Source: Pseudomonas frederiksbergensis (GTDB taxonomy: Bacteria > Pseudomonadota > Gammaproteobacteria > Pseudomonadales > Pseudomonadaceae). Taken from it: DNA of 39,065 nt. The notes beneath the pieces were generated by a model. The model was not told the origin of the DNA. It ran no database searches and saw only the letters and a program-made list of their open reading frames with translations. The stretch covers positions 1-39,065 of the forward strand of contig NZ_JQGJ02000030.1 of NCBI RefSeq assembly GCF_000802155.2, given 5' to 3'. A program made the position numbers and the translations under genes. Shown piece by piece: positions 1 to 7,914 of this stretch (position 1 is its first letter; the number at the start of each line of letters is the position of its first letter).

Positions 1-3
1 TAA
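1..3 (+). other. Possible stop codon of an upstream gene (probably tuf)
   Basis: The window opens with TAA, followed by a 6-bp hairpin (GACTCT/AGAGTC, 4-18) and then a terminator at 34-58. In Pseudomonas the gene before rpsJ is normally tuf (elongation factor Tu), so this may be its stop. No coding sequence is visible, so the gene name is inference from known order only. Confidence 0.35.
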
Positions 4-33
4 GACTCTTCCAGAGTCGGCTCGATGAACAGG

Positions 34-62
34 AAAGCCCCCGCTTAGCGGGGGCTTTTTTA
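34..62 (+). terminator. Rho-independent terminator before rpsJ
   Basis: An 11-bp perfect stem AAAGCCCCCGC/GCGGGGGCTTT (34-44 and 48-58) with a TTA loop runs straight into a T tract. It separates the upstream transcript from the S10 operon promoter that follows. Confidence 0.93.
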
Positions 63-67
63 TTAGG

Positions 68-96
68 TTGACACCTATCAGGGGCGTCTATAGAAT
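68..96 (+). promoter_or_regulatory. Sigma-70 promoter of the S10 operon
   Basis: TTGACA at 68-73 and TAGAAT at 91-96 are separated by exactly 17 bp, a near-consensus sigma-70 promoter. Transcription would start near 103, giving a leader of only about 55 nt before rpsJ. That leader contains a small GC hairpin (CGGGCG/CGCCCG, 112-128). Confidence 0.85.
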
Positions 97-158
97 TGCG
101 CCTCCTTTTAACGGGCGTATTGCGCCCGGTGGGAATAGCAGCCGGAGTCTGAAATCCA

Positions 159-470
159 ATGCAAAATCAGCAAATCCGTATCAGGTTGAAGGCTTTTGAC
201 CATCGCCTGATCGACCAATCCACCCAGGAAATCGTGGAAACCGCGAAACGTACTGGTGCTCAAGTGCGTGGTCCAATTCCACTGCCTACCCGTAAAGAGC
301 GGTTCACCGTTCTGGTCTCCCCGCACGTCAACAAAGACGCGCGCGACCAGTACGAGATCCGTACTCATAAGCGCGTTCTGGACATCGTCCAGCCAACGGA
401 TAAAACCGTTGATGCTCTTATGAAGCTCGATCTTGCGGCCGGTGTGGAAGTGCAGATCAGCCTCGGCTAA
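159..470 (+). CDS. rpsJ: 30S ribosomal protein S10 (NusE)
   Basis: The 103-aa product has the E. coli S10 length and the family's start ([15 protein letters not shown]) and end (GVEVQISLG). S10 is a 3'-domain protein of the 30S head. As NusE it also joins NusB in transcription antitermination and contacts NusG to couple transcription and translation. The extended central loop that carries the conserved PLPTR segment is present at about residues 41-45. It is first in the S10 operon, directly behind a strong promoter. A GGAG about 10 nt upstream of the ATG supports this start. Confidence 0.98.
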
Positions 471-550
471 GACTCGGTCTTAGTCGTGTAACGCTCTGAA
501 ATGGGCGGCCATAGCGGGTGAAAGCCCCGTACACTCATGAGGTTTACAAC

Positions 551-1186
551 ATGACTATTGGTGTAGTCGGTCGTAAATGCGGTATGACCCGTATTTTCAC
601 CGAAGAAGGTGTCTCCATTCCGGTCACGGTCATTGAGATCGAGCCGAATCGCGTCACCCAGTTCAAAACTGAAGAGACCGATGGCTATCGTGCAGTGCAA
701 GTCACTGTCGGCGAGCGTCGCGCTTCGCGTGTAACAGCAGCTCAGGCTGGCCACTTCGCCAAGGCGAACGTAGCCGCTGGTCGTACCGTAATGGAATTCC
801 GCCTTGAAGAAGGCGAGTACCAGGCCGGCGATCTGATCAACGCTGAAATCTTCGCCGCTGGTCAACTGGTTGATGTAACCGGTCAGTCCAAAGGTAAAGG
901 CTTCCAGGGTACGATCAAGCGTTGGAACTTCCGCGGGCAAGATAACACCCACGGTAACTCCGTATCCCACCGCGTTCCAGGCTCTATCGGCCAGTGCCAG
1001 ACTCCTGGTCGTGTATTCAAGGGCAAGAAAATGTCCGGTCATATGGGCGCTGAGCGCGTGACCGTGCAGTCCCTCGAAGTAGTGCGCGTGGACGCTGAAC
1101 GCAATCTGTTGTTGGTCAAGGGCGCTGTTCCTGGCGCTACTGGCGGCAACTTGGTTGTACGTCCAGCAGCCAAGGCTCGCGGTTAA
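551..1186 (+). CDS. rplC: 50S ribosomal protein L3
   Basis: L3 is a primary 23S rRNA-binding protein that initiates 50S assembly and reaches towards the peptidyl transferase centre. The product is 211 aa (E. coli 209) starting MTIGVVGRKCGM. An in-frame extension to 518 exists, but the ATG at 551 matches the family start and has GAGG 8 nt upstream. The C-terminal half contains GSIGQCQTPGRVFKGKK; the Gln in GQCQ aligns with the residue methylated by PrmB in E. coli, where the neighbour is Asn rather than Cys. The 80-nt gap from rpsJ holds no clear terminator. Confidence 0.98.
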   Translation: MTIGVVGRKCGMTRIFTEEGVSIPVTVIEIEPNRVTQFKTEETDGYRAVQVTVGERRASRVTAAQAGHFAKANVAAGRTVMEFRLEEGEYQAGDLINAEIFAAGQLVDVTGQSKGKGFQGTIKRWNFRGQDNTHGNSVSHRVPGSIGQCQTPGRVFKGKKMSGHMGAERVTVQSLEVVRVDAERNLLLVKGAVPGATGGNLVVRPAAKARG

Positions 1187-1198
1187 GGGGAAGCTGAC

Positions 1199-1801
1199 AT
1201 GCAATTAAATGTAAATGACGCTCAAGCGATCGAAGTTTCCGAACTGACATTTGGCGGCGAATTCAACGAGACGCTGGTTCACCAAGCAGTCGTGGCCTAC
1301 ATGGCCGGCGGCCGTCAGGGTAGCAAGCAGCAAAAGACCCGTTCCGACGTTTCTGGTGGCGGTAAGCGCCCATGGCGTCAGAAAGGTACTGGCCGTGCTC
1401 GTGCCGGTACTATCCGTAGCCCAATCTGGCGTGGCGGCGGTACCACTTTCGCAGCTCGTCCTCAGGATCACTCCCAGAAGCTGAACAAGAAGATGTATCG
1501 CGCAGCAATGCGTTCCATCCTTGCTGAGCTGGTGCGTACTGATCGTCTGGTCGTGGTTCAGGACTTCGCTGTTGAAGCACCGAAAACCAAAGATCTGCTG
1601 AACAAGCTGAATGGCATGGGTCTGACTGACGTCCTGATCGTGTCTGACGCTGTTGATCAGAACCTGTACCTGGCTGCTCGCAACCTGCCACACGTCGATG
1701 TTCGTGACGTGCAGGGTTCCGATCCGGTCAGTCTGATCGCATACGACAAGGTGTTGATCACCGTGTCGGCCGTGAAGAAATTCGAGGAGCTGCTGGGATG
1801 A
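1199..1801 (+). CDS. rplD: 50S ribosomal protein L4
   Basis: L4 has a globular domain on the 50S surface and a long basic loop lining the exit tunnel. The loop is seen at about residues 40-100, rich in Gly, Arg and Lys ([18 protein letters not shown]). The 200-aa length matches the family. In E. coli L4 represses its own operon by binding the S10 leader and stimulating attenuation. The short leader here makes that exact mechanism unlikely (inference). The TGA stop overlaps the rplW ATG by 4 bases, implying translational coupling. Confidence 0.98.
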
Positions 1802-2097
1802 ACCAGGAACGCGTATTTAAAGTTCTGCTTGGCCCGCACGTTTCCGAGAAGGCTACGGTTCTGGCAGACAAGAAAGGCCAGTTCGTTTTCAAGGTTGCAA
1901 CCGATGCAACCAAGCTGGAAATCAAGAAGGCCGTCGAAAGCCTGTTCAGCGTGAAAGTAGAGCGCGTTACTACCCTGAATGTTCTGGGTAAGAGCAAGCG
2001 CACTGCTCGCGGTCTGGGCAAGCGTAATGACTGGAAGAAGGCAGTTATCTCCCTTCAGCCAGGCCAAGATCTCGATTTCAGCAGCAGTGCTGAGTAA
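1798..2097 (+). CDS. rplW: 50S ribosomal protein L23
   Basis: L23 sits at the tunnel exit and is the docking site for trigger factor and SRP. The 99-aa product has the family's N-terminal [12 protein letters not shown] and the basic segment around residues 65-82 ([20 protein letters not shown]), ending near the C-terminus. The start ATG overlaps the rplD stop (ATGA), so it is probably translated by re-initiation from rplD. Confidence 0.98.
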
Positions 2098-2111
2098 GGA
2101 AGGGGTGCATC

Positions 2112-2936
2112 ATGGCAATCGTTAAATGCAAACCGACTTCCCCTGGCCGCCGTTTTGTGGTCAAGGTGGTCAACCAGGAGCTGCATAAAGGCGCTCCTCA
2201 CGCACCGCTGCTCGAGAAAAAATCGAAGTCTGGTGGTCGTAACAACAATGGCCGTATTACCACTCGTCACATCGGTGGTGGTCATAAGCAGCATTACCGT
2301 CTGGTCGACTTCCGTCGCAACGACAAGGATGGCATCGCTGCCACCGTCGAGCGTATCGAATACGATCCAAACCGTACTGCTCACATCGCTCTGCTGCTGT
2401 ACGCAGATGGCGAGCGTCGCTACATCATCGCCCCTAAAGGCGTGAGCGCTGGCGACCAGCTGATCGCAGGTGCCTTGGCACCGATCAAGCCGGGCAACGC
2501 TCTGCAACTGCGTAACATTCCAGTTGGTAGCACCGTACACGGCATCGAATTGAAGCCAGGTAAAGGCGCACAGATCGCTCGTTCCGCTGGTGCTTCGGCT
2601 CAGCTGATCGCTCGTGAAGGTGTCTACGTGACCCTGCGTCTGCGTTCTGGTGAGATGCGTAAAGTACTGGCTGAATGCCGTGCGACCCTGGGCGAAGTCT
2701 CGAACTCCGAGCACAGCCTGCGTTCGTTGGGTAAAGCTGGTGCCAAGCGCTGGCGTGGCGTTCGCCCAACCGTTCGTGGTGTTGCCATGAACCCGGTTGA
2801 CCACCCACATGGTGGTGGTGAAGGTCGTACCTCTGGTGGTCGTCATCCGGTATCGCCATGGGGCTTCCCGACTAAGGGCGCGAAGACTCGTGGTAATAAG
2901 CGTACCGACAAAATGATCGTCCGTCGTCGCAAGTAA
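2112..2936 (+). CDS. rplB: 50S ribosomal protein L2
   Basis: L2 binds 23S rRNA near the peptidyl transferase centre and is needed for subunit association. The 274-aa protein (E. coli 273) contains the near-invariant [13 protein letters not shown] segment at about residues 222-234, including the His long studied for peptidyl transferase function. The rest of the basic C-terminal tail follows ([10 protein letters not shown], then [17 protein letters not shown]). It lies 14 nt behind rplW with an AAGGAAGGGG Shine-Dalgarno stretch. Confidence 0.98.
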
Positions 2937-2952
2937 ATAGAGGGATACGACA

Positions 2953-3228
2953 GTGCCACGTTCTCTGAAAAAAGGTCCTTTTATTGATCTTCACCTACTG
3001 AAGAAGATCGAAGTGGCGGCGGAAAAGAACGATCGCAAACCAGTTAAGACCTGGTCGCGTCGTTCGATGATCCTGCCACAAATGGTCGGTCTGACCATCG
3101 CTGTACACAACGGTCGCCAGCACGTCCCAGTTCTCGTGAACGAAGACATGGTCGGCCACAAACTGGGCGAGTTCGCCGGTACCCGCACATACCGTGGGCA
3201 CGTGGCTGACAAGAAAGCCAAGCGTTAA
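2953..3228 (+). CDS. rpsS: 30S ribosomal protein S19 (GTG start)
   Basis: S19 pairs with S13 in the 30S head near the A-site tRNA. The 91-aa sequence starts [14 protein letters not shown] after the initiator and ends [18 protein letters not shown], as expected for the family. The start codon is GTG at 2953, preceded by AGAGGGA. No ATG is available at the conserved N-terminus, so the GTG is secure. It is 16 nt downstream of rplB. Confidence 0.97.
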
Positions 3229-3239
3229 GGGGTAAGGAA

Positions 3240-3572
3240 ATGGAAGTAGCCGCTAAGTTGTCGGGCGCTCGAATCTCCGCCCAGAAAGCCCGCTTGGTCG
3301 CCGACCAGATCCGCGGGAAGAAGGTGGGCGAAGCGCTCAACCTGTTGGCTTTCAGCAGTAAGAAAGCCGCCGAGATCATGAAAAAAGTGCTGGAGTCGGC
3401 CGTAGCCAACGCAGAGCATAACGAAGGCGCAGACGTTGATGACCTGAAGGTCAGCACCGTTTTCGTCAACGAAGGGCGTTCGCTGAAGCGCATCATGCCA
3501 CGTGCCAAAGGCCGTGCTGATCGCATCGTCAAGCGGTCTTGCCATATCACTGTCAAGGTTGCTGACAAGTAA
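3240..3572 (+). CDS. rplV: 50S ribosomal protein L22
   Basis: L22 contacts all 23S domains and places a beta-hairpin in the exit tunnel near L4, at the macrolide and nascent-chain stall site. The product is 110 aa like E. coli L22. The hairpin region is visible near residues 80-100 ([17 protein letters not shown]). A GGGGTAAGGA stretch precedes the ATG, 11 nt after rpsS. Confidence 0.98.
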
Positions 3573-3585
3573 CGGAGTCGAAGAG

Positions 3586-4272
3586 ATGGGTCAGAAAGTA
3601 CATCCCATTGGCATTCGCCTGGGAATCGTCAAGGAGCACACCTCCGTCTGGTACGCAGACGGTCGGACTTATGCGGACTATTTGTTCGCTGATCTGAAGG
3701 TGCGTGAGTATCTCCAAGACAAACTAAAAAGCGCGTCCGTCAGCCGTATCGATATCCATCGTCCGGCTCAGACTGCACGTATCACCATCCACACCGCTCG
3801 CCCAGGTATCGTTATCGGGAAGAAAGGTGAAGATGTTGAGAAACTGCGTCAGGACCTGACCAAGCAAATGGGTGTGCCTGTGCACATCAATATCGAAGAG
3901 ATCCGCAAGCCGGAACTCGACGGTATGCTGGTTGCGCAGAGCGTAGCTCAGCAGCTGGAGCGCCGTGTAATGTTCCGTCGCGCTATGAAGCGCGCTGTAC
4001 AGAACGCAATGCGCATTGGTGCCAAAGGCATCAAAATCCAAGTGAGCGGTCGTCTCGGCGGTGCTGAAATCGCACGTACTGAATGGTATCGCGAAGGTCG
4101 TGTGCCACTGCACACCCTGCGTGCCGACATCGACTATGCCAACTACGAAGCTCACACCACCTACGGTGTGATCGGTGTAAAGGTTTGGATCTTCAAAGGC
4201 GAAGTAATTGGTGGTCGCCAAGAAGAACTGAAGCCACAAGCACCAGCGCCTCGTAAAAAAGCTGCTAAGTAA
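3586..4272 (+). CDS. rpsC: 30S ribosomal protein S3
   Basis: S3 lies at the mRNA entry tunnel and contributes to mRNA unwinding. The 228-aa product starts [14 protein letters not shown] longer in-frame extension to 3502 lies inside rplV and is not used; the ATG at 3586 matches the family and has GGAG upstream. A KH domain is seen with its GxxG loop ([13 protein letters not shown]) at about residues 53-65, followed by the S3 C-terminal domain ([19 protein letters not shown]). The tail is Lys/Ala/Pro-rich and ends in PRKKAAK. Confidence 0.98.
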
Positions 4273-4284
4273 GGGGTACGCCAA

Positions 4285-4698
4285 ATGTTGCAACCAAAGC
4301 GTACGAAGTTCCGCAAGCAGATGACCGGTCACAACCGTGGCCTGGCATTGCGCGGTAGCAAAGTCAGCTTCGGCGAGTTCGCGCTGAAGTCTGTTGCTCG
4401 TGGTCGTCTCACCGCTCGTCAGATCGAGTCAGCGCGTCGTGCTCTGACCCGTCACGTAAAACGTGGCGGCAAGATCTGGATCCGTGTGTTCCCGGACAAG
4501 CCTGTCACCAAAAAGCCACTCGAAGTTCGGATGGGTAAAGGTAAGGGTAACGTGGAATACTGGGTTGCCCAGATTCAGCCAGGCAAAGTCCTGTATGAAA
4601 TCGAGGGTGTTTCTGAAGAGCTGGCGCGTGAGGCTTTCGCCCTGGCTGCTGCAAAGCTGCCGCTCGCCACCTCCTTTGTTAAACGGACGGTGATGTGA
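4285..4698 (+). CDS. rplP: 50S ribosomal protein L16
   Basis: L16 organises the A-site tRNA region of the 50S subunit and joins late in assembly. The 137-aa protein (E. coli 136) has [19 protein letters not shown] at the N-terminus and [21 protein letters not shown] in the middle. The Arg in RMGKGKG is the position hydroxylated by RoxA/YcfD in E. coli (family knowledge). The TGA stop overlaps the rpmC ATG by one base (TGATG). Confidence 0.98.
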
Positions 4699-4889
4699 TG
4701 AAAGCGAATGAACTTCGTGAAAAATCAGCACAGCAGCTGAACGAGCAACTGCTCGGCCTGCTGCGCGACCAGTTCAATCTGCGTATGCAGAAGGCAACTG
4801 GCCAGTTGGGGCAGTCTCATCTGCTCTCGCAAGTTAAGCGTGACATCGCTCGCGTGAAAACTGTGCTCAACCAGCAGGCAGGTAAGTGA
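4698..4889 (+). CDS. rpmC: 50S ribosomal protein L29
   Basis: L29 is a two-helix protein next to L23 at the tunnel exit and contributes to the chaperone and SRP docking area. The product is 63 aa, the same as E. coli, starting [14 protein letters not shown] codon one triplet earlier (4695) is in frame, but the ATG that overlaps the rplP stop matches the family. It ends 2 nt before the rpsQ start, so the three genes are tightly coupled. Confidence 0.97.
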
Positions 4890-4891
4890 TC

Positions 4892-5158
4892 ATGGCTGAA
4901 GCCGAAAAAACTGTCCGTACGCTGACTGGCCGTGTTGTCAGCGACAAGATGGACAAAACCATCACCGTTCTGATCGAGCGTCGCGTTAAGCACCCGATCT
5001 ACGGTAAATACGTTAAGCGTTCGACTAAGCTGCACGCGCACGACGAAACCAATCAGTGCCACATCGGCGACAAAGTCACTATTCGTGAAACTCGTCCGAT
5101 GGCCAAGACCAAGTCTTGGGCGCTGGTTGATGTTCTCGAACGCGCTGTGGAAGTCTAA
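4892..5158 (+). CDS. rpsQ: 30S ribosomal protein S17
   Basis: S17 is a primary 16S rRNA-binding protein with an OB-fold. The 88-aa product contains LTGRVVSDKMDKTITVLIERR and the strand motif HPIYGKYVKRSTK. An in-frame GTG at 4886 gives two extra residues, but the ATG at 4892 is the conserved start. It is the last gene of the classical S10 operon. Only 23 nt separate it from rplN and no terminator is visible, so S10 and spc are probably co-transcribed here. Confidence 0.97.
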   Translation: MAEAEKTVRTLTGRVVSDKMDKTITVLIERRVKHPIYGKYVKRSTKLHAHDETNQCHIGDKVTIRETRPMAKTKSWALVDVLERAVEV

Positions 5159-5181
5159 GGGCTAGGGGTCGGAGAAATTAT

Positions 5182-5550
5182 ATGATTCAGACTCAATCCA
5201 TGCTCGATGTGGCCGATAACAGCGGCGCTCGCCGCGTTATGTGCATCAAGGTGCTGGGTGGCTCCCATCGTCGTTACGCTGGTATCGGTGACATCATCAA
5301 AGTTACCGTCAAGGAAGCAATTCCTCGCGGTAAGGTGAAGAAAGGCCAAGTGATGACTGCTGTAGTAGTCCGCACTCGCCACGGTGTTCGTCGTGCTGAC
5401 GGCTCCATCATCCGCTTTGATGGCAACGCTGCTGTTCTGTTGAACAACAAGCAAGAGCCAATCGGCACCCGTATCTTTGGGCCAGTGACCCGTGAACTTC
5501 GTACTGAGAAGTTCATGAAGATCGTCTCGCTCGCCCCAGAAGTGCTGTAA
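5182..5550 (+). CDS. rplN: 50S ribosomal protein L14
   Basis: L14 forms an intersubunit bridge with 16S rRNA and binds the silencing factor RsfS. The 122-aa product has the E. coli length and the diagnostic start MIQTQSMLDVADNSGAR. The conserved DGSIIRFDGNAAVLLN segment lies at about residues 74-89. GTCGGAGAAATTAT precedes the ATG. Confidence 0.98.
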   Translation: MIQTQSMLDVADNSGARRVMCIKVLGGSHRRYAGIGDIIKVTVKEAIPRGKVKKGQVMTAVVVRTRHGVRRADGSIIRFDGNAAVLLNNKQEPIGTRIFGPVTRELRTEKFMKIVSLAPEVL

Positions 5551-5561
5551 GGAGATCCGAC

Positions 5562-5876
5562 ATGCAAAAGATTCGTCGTGACGACGAGATCATCGTGATC
5601 GCCGGCAAGGACAAGGGTAAGCGCGGTAAGGTGCTGAAGGTTCTTGCTGACAACCGTCTGGTTGTTGGTGGTCTGAACCTGGTCAAGCGTCATACCAAGC
5701 CTAACCCGATGTCGGGCGTACAGGGCGGTATCGTCGAGAAAGAAGCGCCACTGCACGCTTCCAACGTCGCCATCTTCAACGGCGAAACCAACAAGGCTGA
5801 CCGCGTTGGTTTCAAAGTAGAAGACGGTAAGAAAATTCGTGTCTTCAAGTCGACCCAAAAAGCGGTTGATGCTTGA
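5562..5876 (+). CDS. rplX: 50S ribosomal protein L24
   Basis: L24 is an assembly-initiator protein at the tunnel rim. The 104-aa product matches E. coli length. Near the N-terminus it carries a KOW motif, seen as DEIIVIAGKDKGKRGKVLKV. This is followed by NLVKRHTKPNP, which is conserved in L24. AAGGAGAT lies just upstream of the ATG. Confidence 0.98.
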   Translation: MQKIRRDDEIIVIAGKDKGKRGKVLKVLADNRLVVGGLNLVKRHTKPNPMSGVQGGIVEKEAPLHASNVAIFNGETNKADRVGFKVEDGKKIRVFKSTQKAVDA

Positions 5877-5896
5877 ACACTGCTAGGTAGAAGACC

Positions 5897-6436
5897 ATGG
5901 CACGACTAAAAGAGATTTACCGGAAGGAAATCGCACCGAAACTTAAGGAAGAACTTAAGCTTTCGAACGTGATGGAAGTTCCGCGCGTTACCAAAATCAC
6001 CCTGAACATGGGTCTGGGCGAAGCGATCGGCGACAAAAAAGTCATCGAGCACGCAGTTGCCGACCTGGAAAAGATCACCGGTCAGAAAGTCGTTGTGACT
6101 TACGCTCGGAAATCCATCGCTGGCTTTAAAGTCCGTGAAGGTTGGCCGATCGGTGTCAAAGTGACCCTGCGCCGTGAGCGTATGTATGAGTTCCTGGATC
6201 GTCTGCTGTCGATCTCCCTGCCTCGGGTTCGCGACTTCCGCGGCCTGAATGCCAAGTCCTTCGATGGTCGCGGCAACTACAGCATGGGCGTGAAAGAGCA
6301 GATCATTTTCCCGGAAATCGATTACGACAAGATCGACGCTCTCCGCGGTCTGGACATTACCCTGACCACCACTGCTCGGACGGATGACGAAGGTCGCGCA
6401 CTGCTGCGCGCTTTCAAATTCCCGTTCCGCAACTGA
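5897..6436 (+). CDS. rplE: 50S ribosomal protein L5
   Basis: L5 carries 5S rRNA with L18 and touches P-site tRNA and the 30S head protein S13. The 179-aa product matches the E. coli length and contains VTKITLNMGLGEA, KSIAGFKVREGWPIG and the C-terminal ITLTTTARTDDEGRALL. In E. coli, S8 represses the spc operon at the start of this gene. No convincing S8-like site was identified in the short gap here. Confidence 0.98.
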   Translation: MARLKEIYRKEIAPKLKEELKLSNVMEVPRVTKITLNMGLGEAIGDKKVIEHAVADLEKITGQKVVVTYARKSIAGFKVREGWPIGVKVTLRRERMYEFLDRLLSISLPRVRDFRGLNAKSFDGRGNYSMGVKEQIIFPEIDYDKIDALRGLDITLTTTARTDDEGRALLRAFKFPFRN

Positions 6437-6449
6437 TTGGAGTAGGAAA

Positions 6450-6755
6450 ATGGCCAAGAAGAGCATGAAGAACCGTGAGCTGAAGCGTCAGCTCACCGTT
6501 GCCAAGTACGCCACCAAGCGTGCAGCGCTGAAAGCTATCATCGTTGATCTGAACGCAAGTCCAGAAGCGCGTTGGGAAGCTACCGTAGCACTGCAGAAGC
6601 AGCCACGTGACGCCAGCGCCTCGCGCATGCGTAACCGCTGCCGCCTGACTGGTCGTCCGCACGGCGTGTACCGCAAGTTCGGCCTCGGTCGTAACATGCT
6701 GCGTCAAGCTGCAATGCGTGGTGACGTTCCAGGTCTGGTCAAAGCCAGCTGGTAA
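6450..6755 (+). CDS. rpsN: 30S ribosomal protein S14, zinc-free type
   Basis: S14 is a late-assembling head protein. The 101-aa product starts MAKKSMKNRELKR at the ATG behind TTGGAGTAGGA. The longer in-frame extension to 6384 lies inside rplE and is not real. It is the long zinc-independent form: the short paralogue's paired CxxC motifs are missing and only one Cys is present (NRCRLTGRPHGVYRKFGL). It is followed by an unusually long 210-nt gap with RNA signals before rpsH. Confidence 0.97.
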   Translation: MAKKSMKNRELKRQLTVAKYATKRAALKAIIVDLNASPEARWEATVALQKQPRDASASRMRNRCRLTGRPHGVYRKFGLGRNMLRQAAMRGDVPGLVKASW

Positions 6756-6812
6756 GCACTGTCAATGTCACGATGTTCGGGGTCGAGAGATCCTGACGAT
6801 CGGTGACCTTGA

Positions 6813-6848
6813 AAATGAATCAAGCCCCTTTTGGGGCTTGATTCATTT
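6813..6848. terminator. 16-bp perfect hairpin between rpsN and rpsH
   Basis: AAATGAATCAAGCCCC (6813-6828) and GGGGCTTGATTCATTT (6833-6848) pair perfectly around a TTTT loop. The 3' tail is only ATTTCT, so it may be a weak or partial terminator, an mRNA-end stabiliser or a processing site. It divides the spc operon between rpsN and rpsH. Confidence 0.7.
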
Positions 6849-6866
6849 CTGGGGTGTGTCTAGAAT
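6838..6866 (+). promoter_or_regulatory. Candidate internal sigma-70 promoter before rpsH
   Basis: TTGATT (6838-6843) and TAGAAT (6861-6866) are spaced by exactly 17 bp. The -35 box lies inside the right arm of the preceding hairpin. It would start a transcript near 6873 covering rpsH onward. The match is good, but activity is inferred. Confidence 0.6.
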
Positions 6867-6870
6867 ACCC

Positions 6871-6893
6871 GGCTCGCCTGAGCCCGTGTTTTT
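6871..6893 (+). terminator. Small GC hairpin followed by a T run in the rpsH leader
   Basis: GGCTC/GAGCC (6871-6884, loop GCCT) is followed within a few bases by TTTTT (6889-6893). It sits at the predicted start of the internal transcript. It may be a weak attenuator or a leader fold. Confidence 0.4.
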
Positions 6894-6922
6894 ATTGCGC
6901 GGATGCGCTCGGCGATACGTAC

Positions 6923-6943
6923 TAGCCGAAAGGCTAATTTTTT
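6923..6943 (+). terminator. GAAA-tetraloop hairpin with T6 just before rpsH (attenuator-like)
   Basis: TAGCC-GAAA-GGCTA (6923-6936) is followed by TTTTTT (6938-6943), about 22 nt before the rpsH ATG. This is the shape of an intrinsic terminator placed so that only read-through transcripts reach rpsH. The short 5-bp stem suggests conditional or leaky function. Confidence 0.5.
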
Positions 6944-6965
6944 GTGTATTAGGAGCGTCTAGCCC

Positions 6966-7358
6966 ATGAGTATGCAGGACCCGTTAGCGGACATGCTAAC
7001 TCGTATCCGTAATGCCCAGATGGCTGAAAAGTCCGTCGTAAGCATGCCATCTTCCACGTTGAAGGTAGCTGTTGCCAAAGTCCTGAAGGACGAAGGTTAC
7101 ATTGCGGGTTATCAGATCAGCAGCGAAATCAAGCCTCTGCTGTCCATCGAGCTGAAGTACTTCGAAGGCCGTCCGGTCATCGAGGAAGTGAAGCGCGTTA
7201 GCCGTCCTGGCCTGCGTCAGTACAAGTCCGTTGAGGATCTGCCAAAAGTTCGTGGCGGCCTGGGCGTGTCTATCGTCTCCACCAACAAAGGTGTGATGAC
7301 GGATCGTGCTGCGCGCGCTGCCGGTGTCGGCGGCGAAGTTCTTTGCACTGTGTTCTAA
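6966..7358 (+). CDS. rpsH: 30S ribosomal protein S8
   Basis: S8 is a primary 16S rRNA binder in the central domain and, in E. coli, the spc operon repressor. The 130-aa product matches E. coli length, with MSMQDPLADMLTRIRNAQ at the N-terminus and KGVMTDRAARAAGVGGEVLC at the C-terminus. It is preceded by TTAGGAGCG and by its own promoter-like and hairpin signals. Expression of the distal spc genes may therefore be adjusted separately from the proximal ones (inference). Confidence 0.98.
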   Translation: MSMQDPLADMLTRIRNAQMAEKSVVSMPSSTLKVAVAKVLKDEGYIAGYQISSEIKPLLSIELKYFEGRPVIEEVKRVSRPGLRQYKSVEDLPKVRGGLGVSIVSTNKGVMTDRAARAAGVGGEVLCTVF

Positions 7359-7370
7359 GGGGGGATAAGC

Positions 7371-7904
7371 ATGTCACGCGTCGCTAAGAACCCCGTTAAG
7401 CTGCCAGCCGGTGTCGAAGTCAAATTCGCAGGCCAACAGCTTTCGGTGAAGGGTGCCAAGGGCACTCTGCAACTGAACATCCATTCGTCCGTTGAGATCG
7501 TTGAAGAAGCTGGTGAGCTGCGTTTCGCTGCTCGCAATGGCGATCAACAGACTCGCGCAATGGCTGGTACCACTCGTGCGTTGGTAAACAACATGGTCCA
7601 AGGCGTAAGCCAAGGCTTCGAGCGCAAGCTCCAGCTGGTCGGTGTTGGTTACAAAGCGCAAGCAAAAGGCACAGTGCTGAACCTGGCTCTTGGCTTCTCG
7701 CACCCAGTGGATTATGAACTGCCGGAAGGCATCACCGCTGAGACTCCTAGCCAGACCGATATCCTGATCAAGGGCATCGACAAGCAGCTGGTAGGTCAAG
7801 TGGCCGCCGAGATCCGCGACTTCCGTCCACCAGAGCCGTACAAAGGCAAAGGTGTGCGCTACGCGGACGAAGTCGTCCGTCGTAAAGAAGCCAAGAAGAA
7901 GTAG
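7371..7904 (+). CDS. rplF: 50S ribosomal protein L6
   Basis: L6 has two repeated domains near the factor-binding site and the sarcin-ricin loop. The 177-aa protein starts MSRVAKNPVKLPAGVEV and has the family's C-terminal RDFRPPEPYKGKGVRYADE at about residues 147-165. GGGGGATAAGC precedes the ATG, 12 nt after rpsH. Confidence 0.98.
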   Translation: MSRVAKNPVKLPAGVEVKFAGQQLSVKGAKGTLQLNIHSSVEIVEEAGELRFAARNGDQQTRAMAGTTRALVNNMVQGVSQGFERKLQLVGVGYKAQAKGTVLNLALGFSHPVDYELPEGITAETPSQTDILIKGIDKQLVGQVAAEIRDFRPPEPYKGKGVRYADEVVRRKEAKKK

Positions 7905-7914
7905 GGCATAGCAA

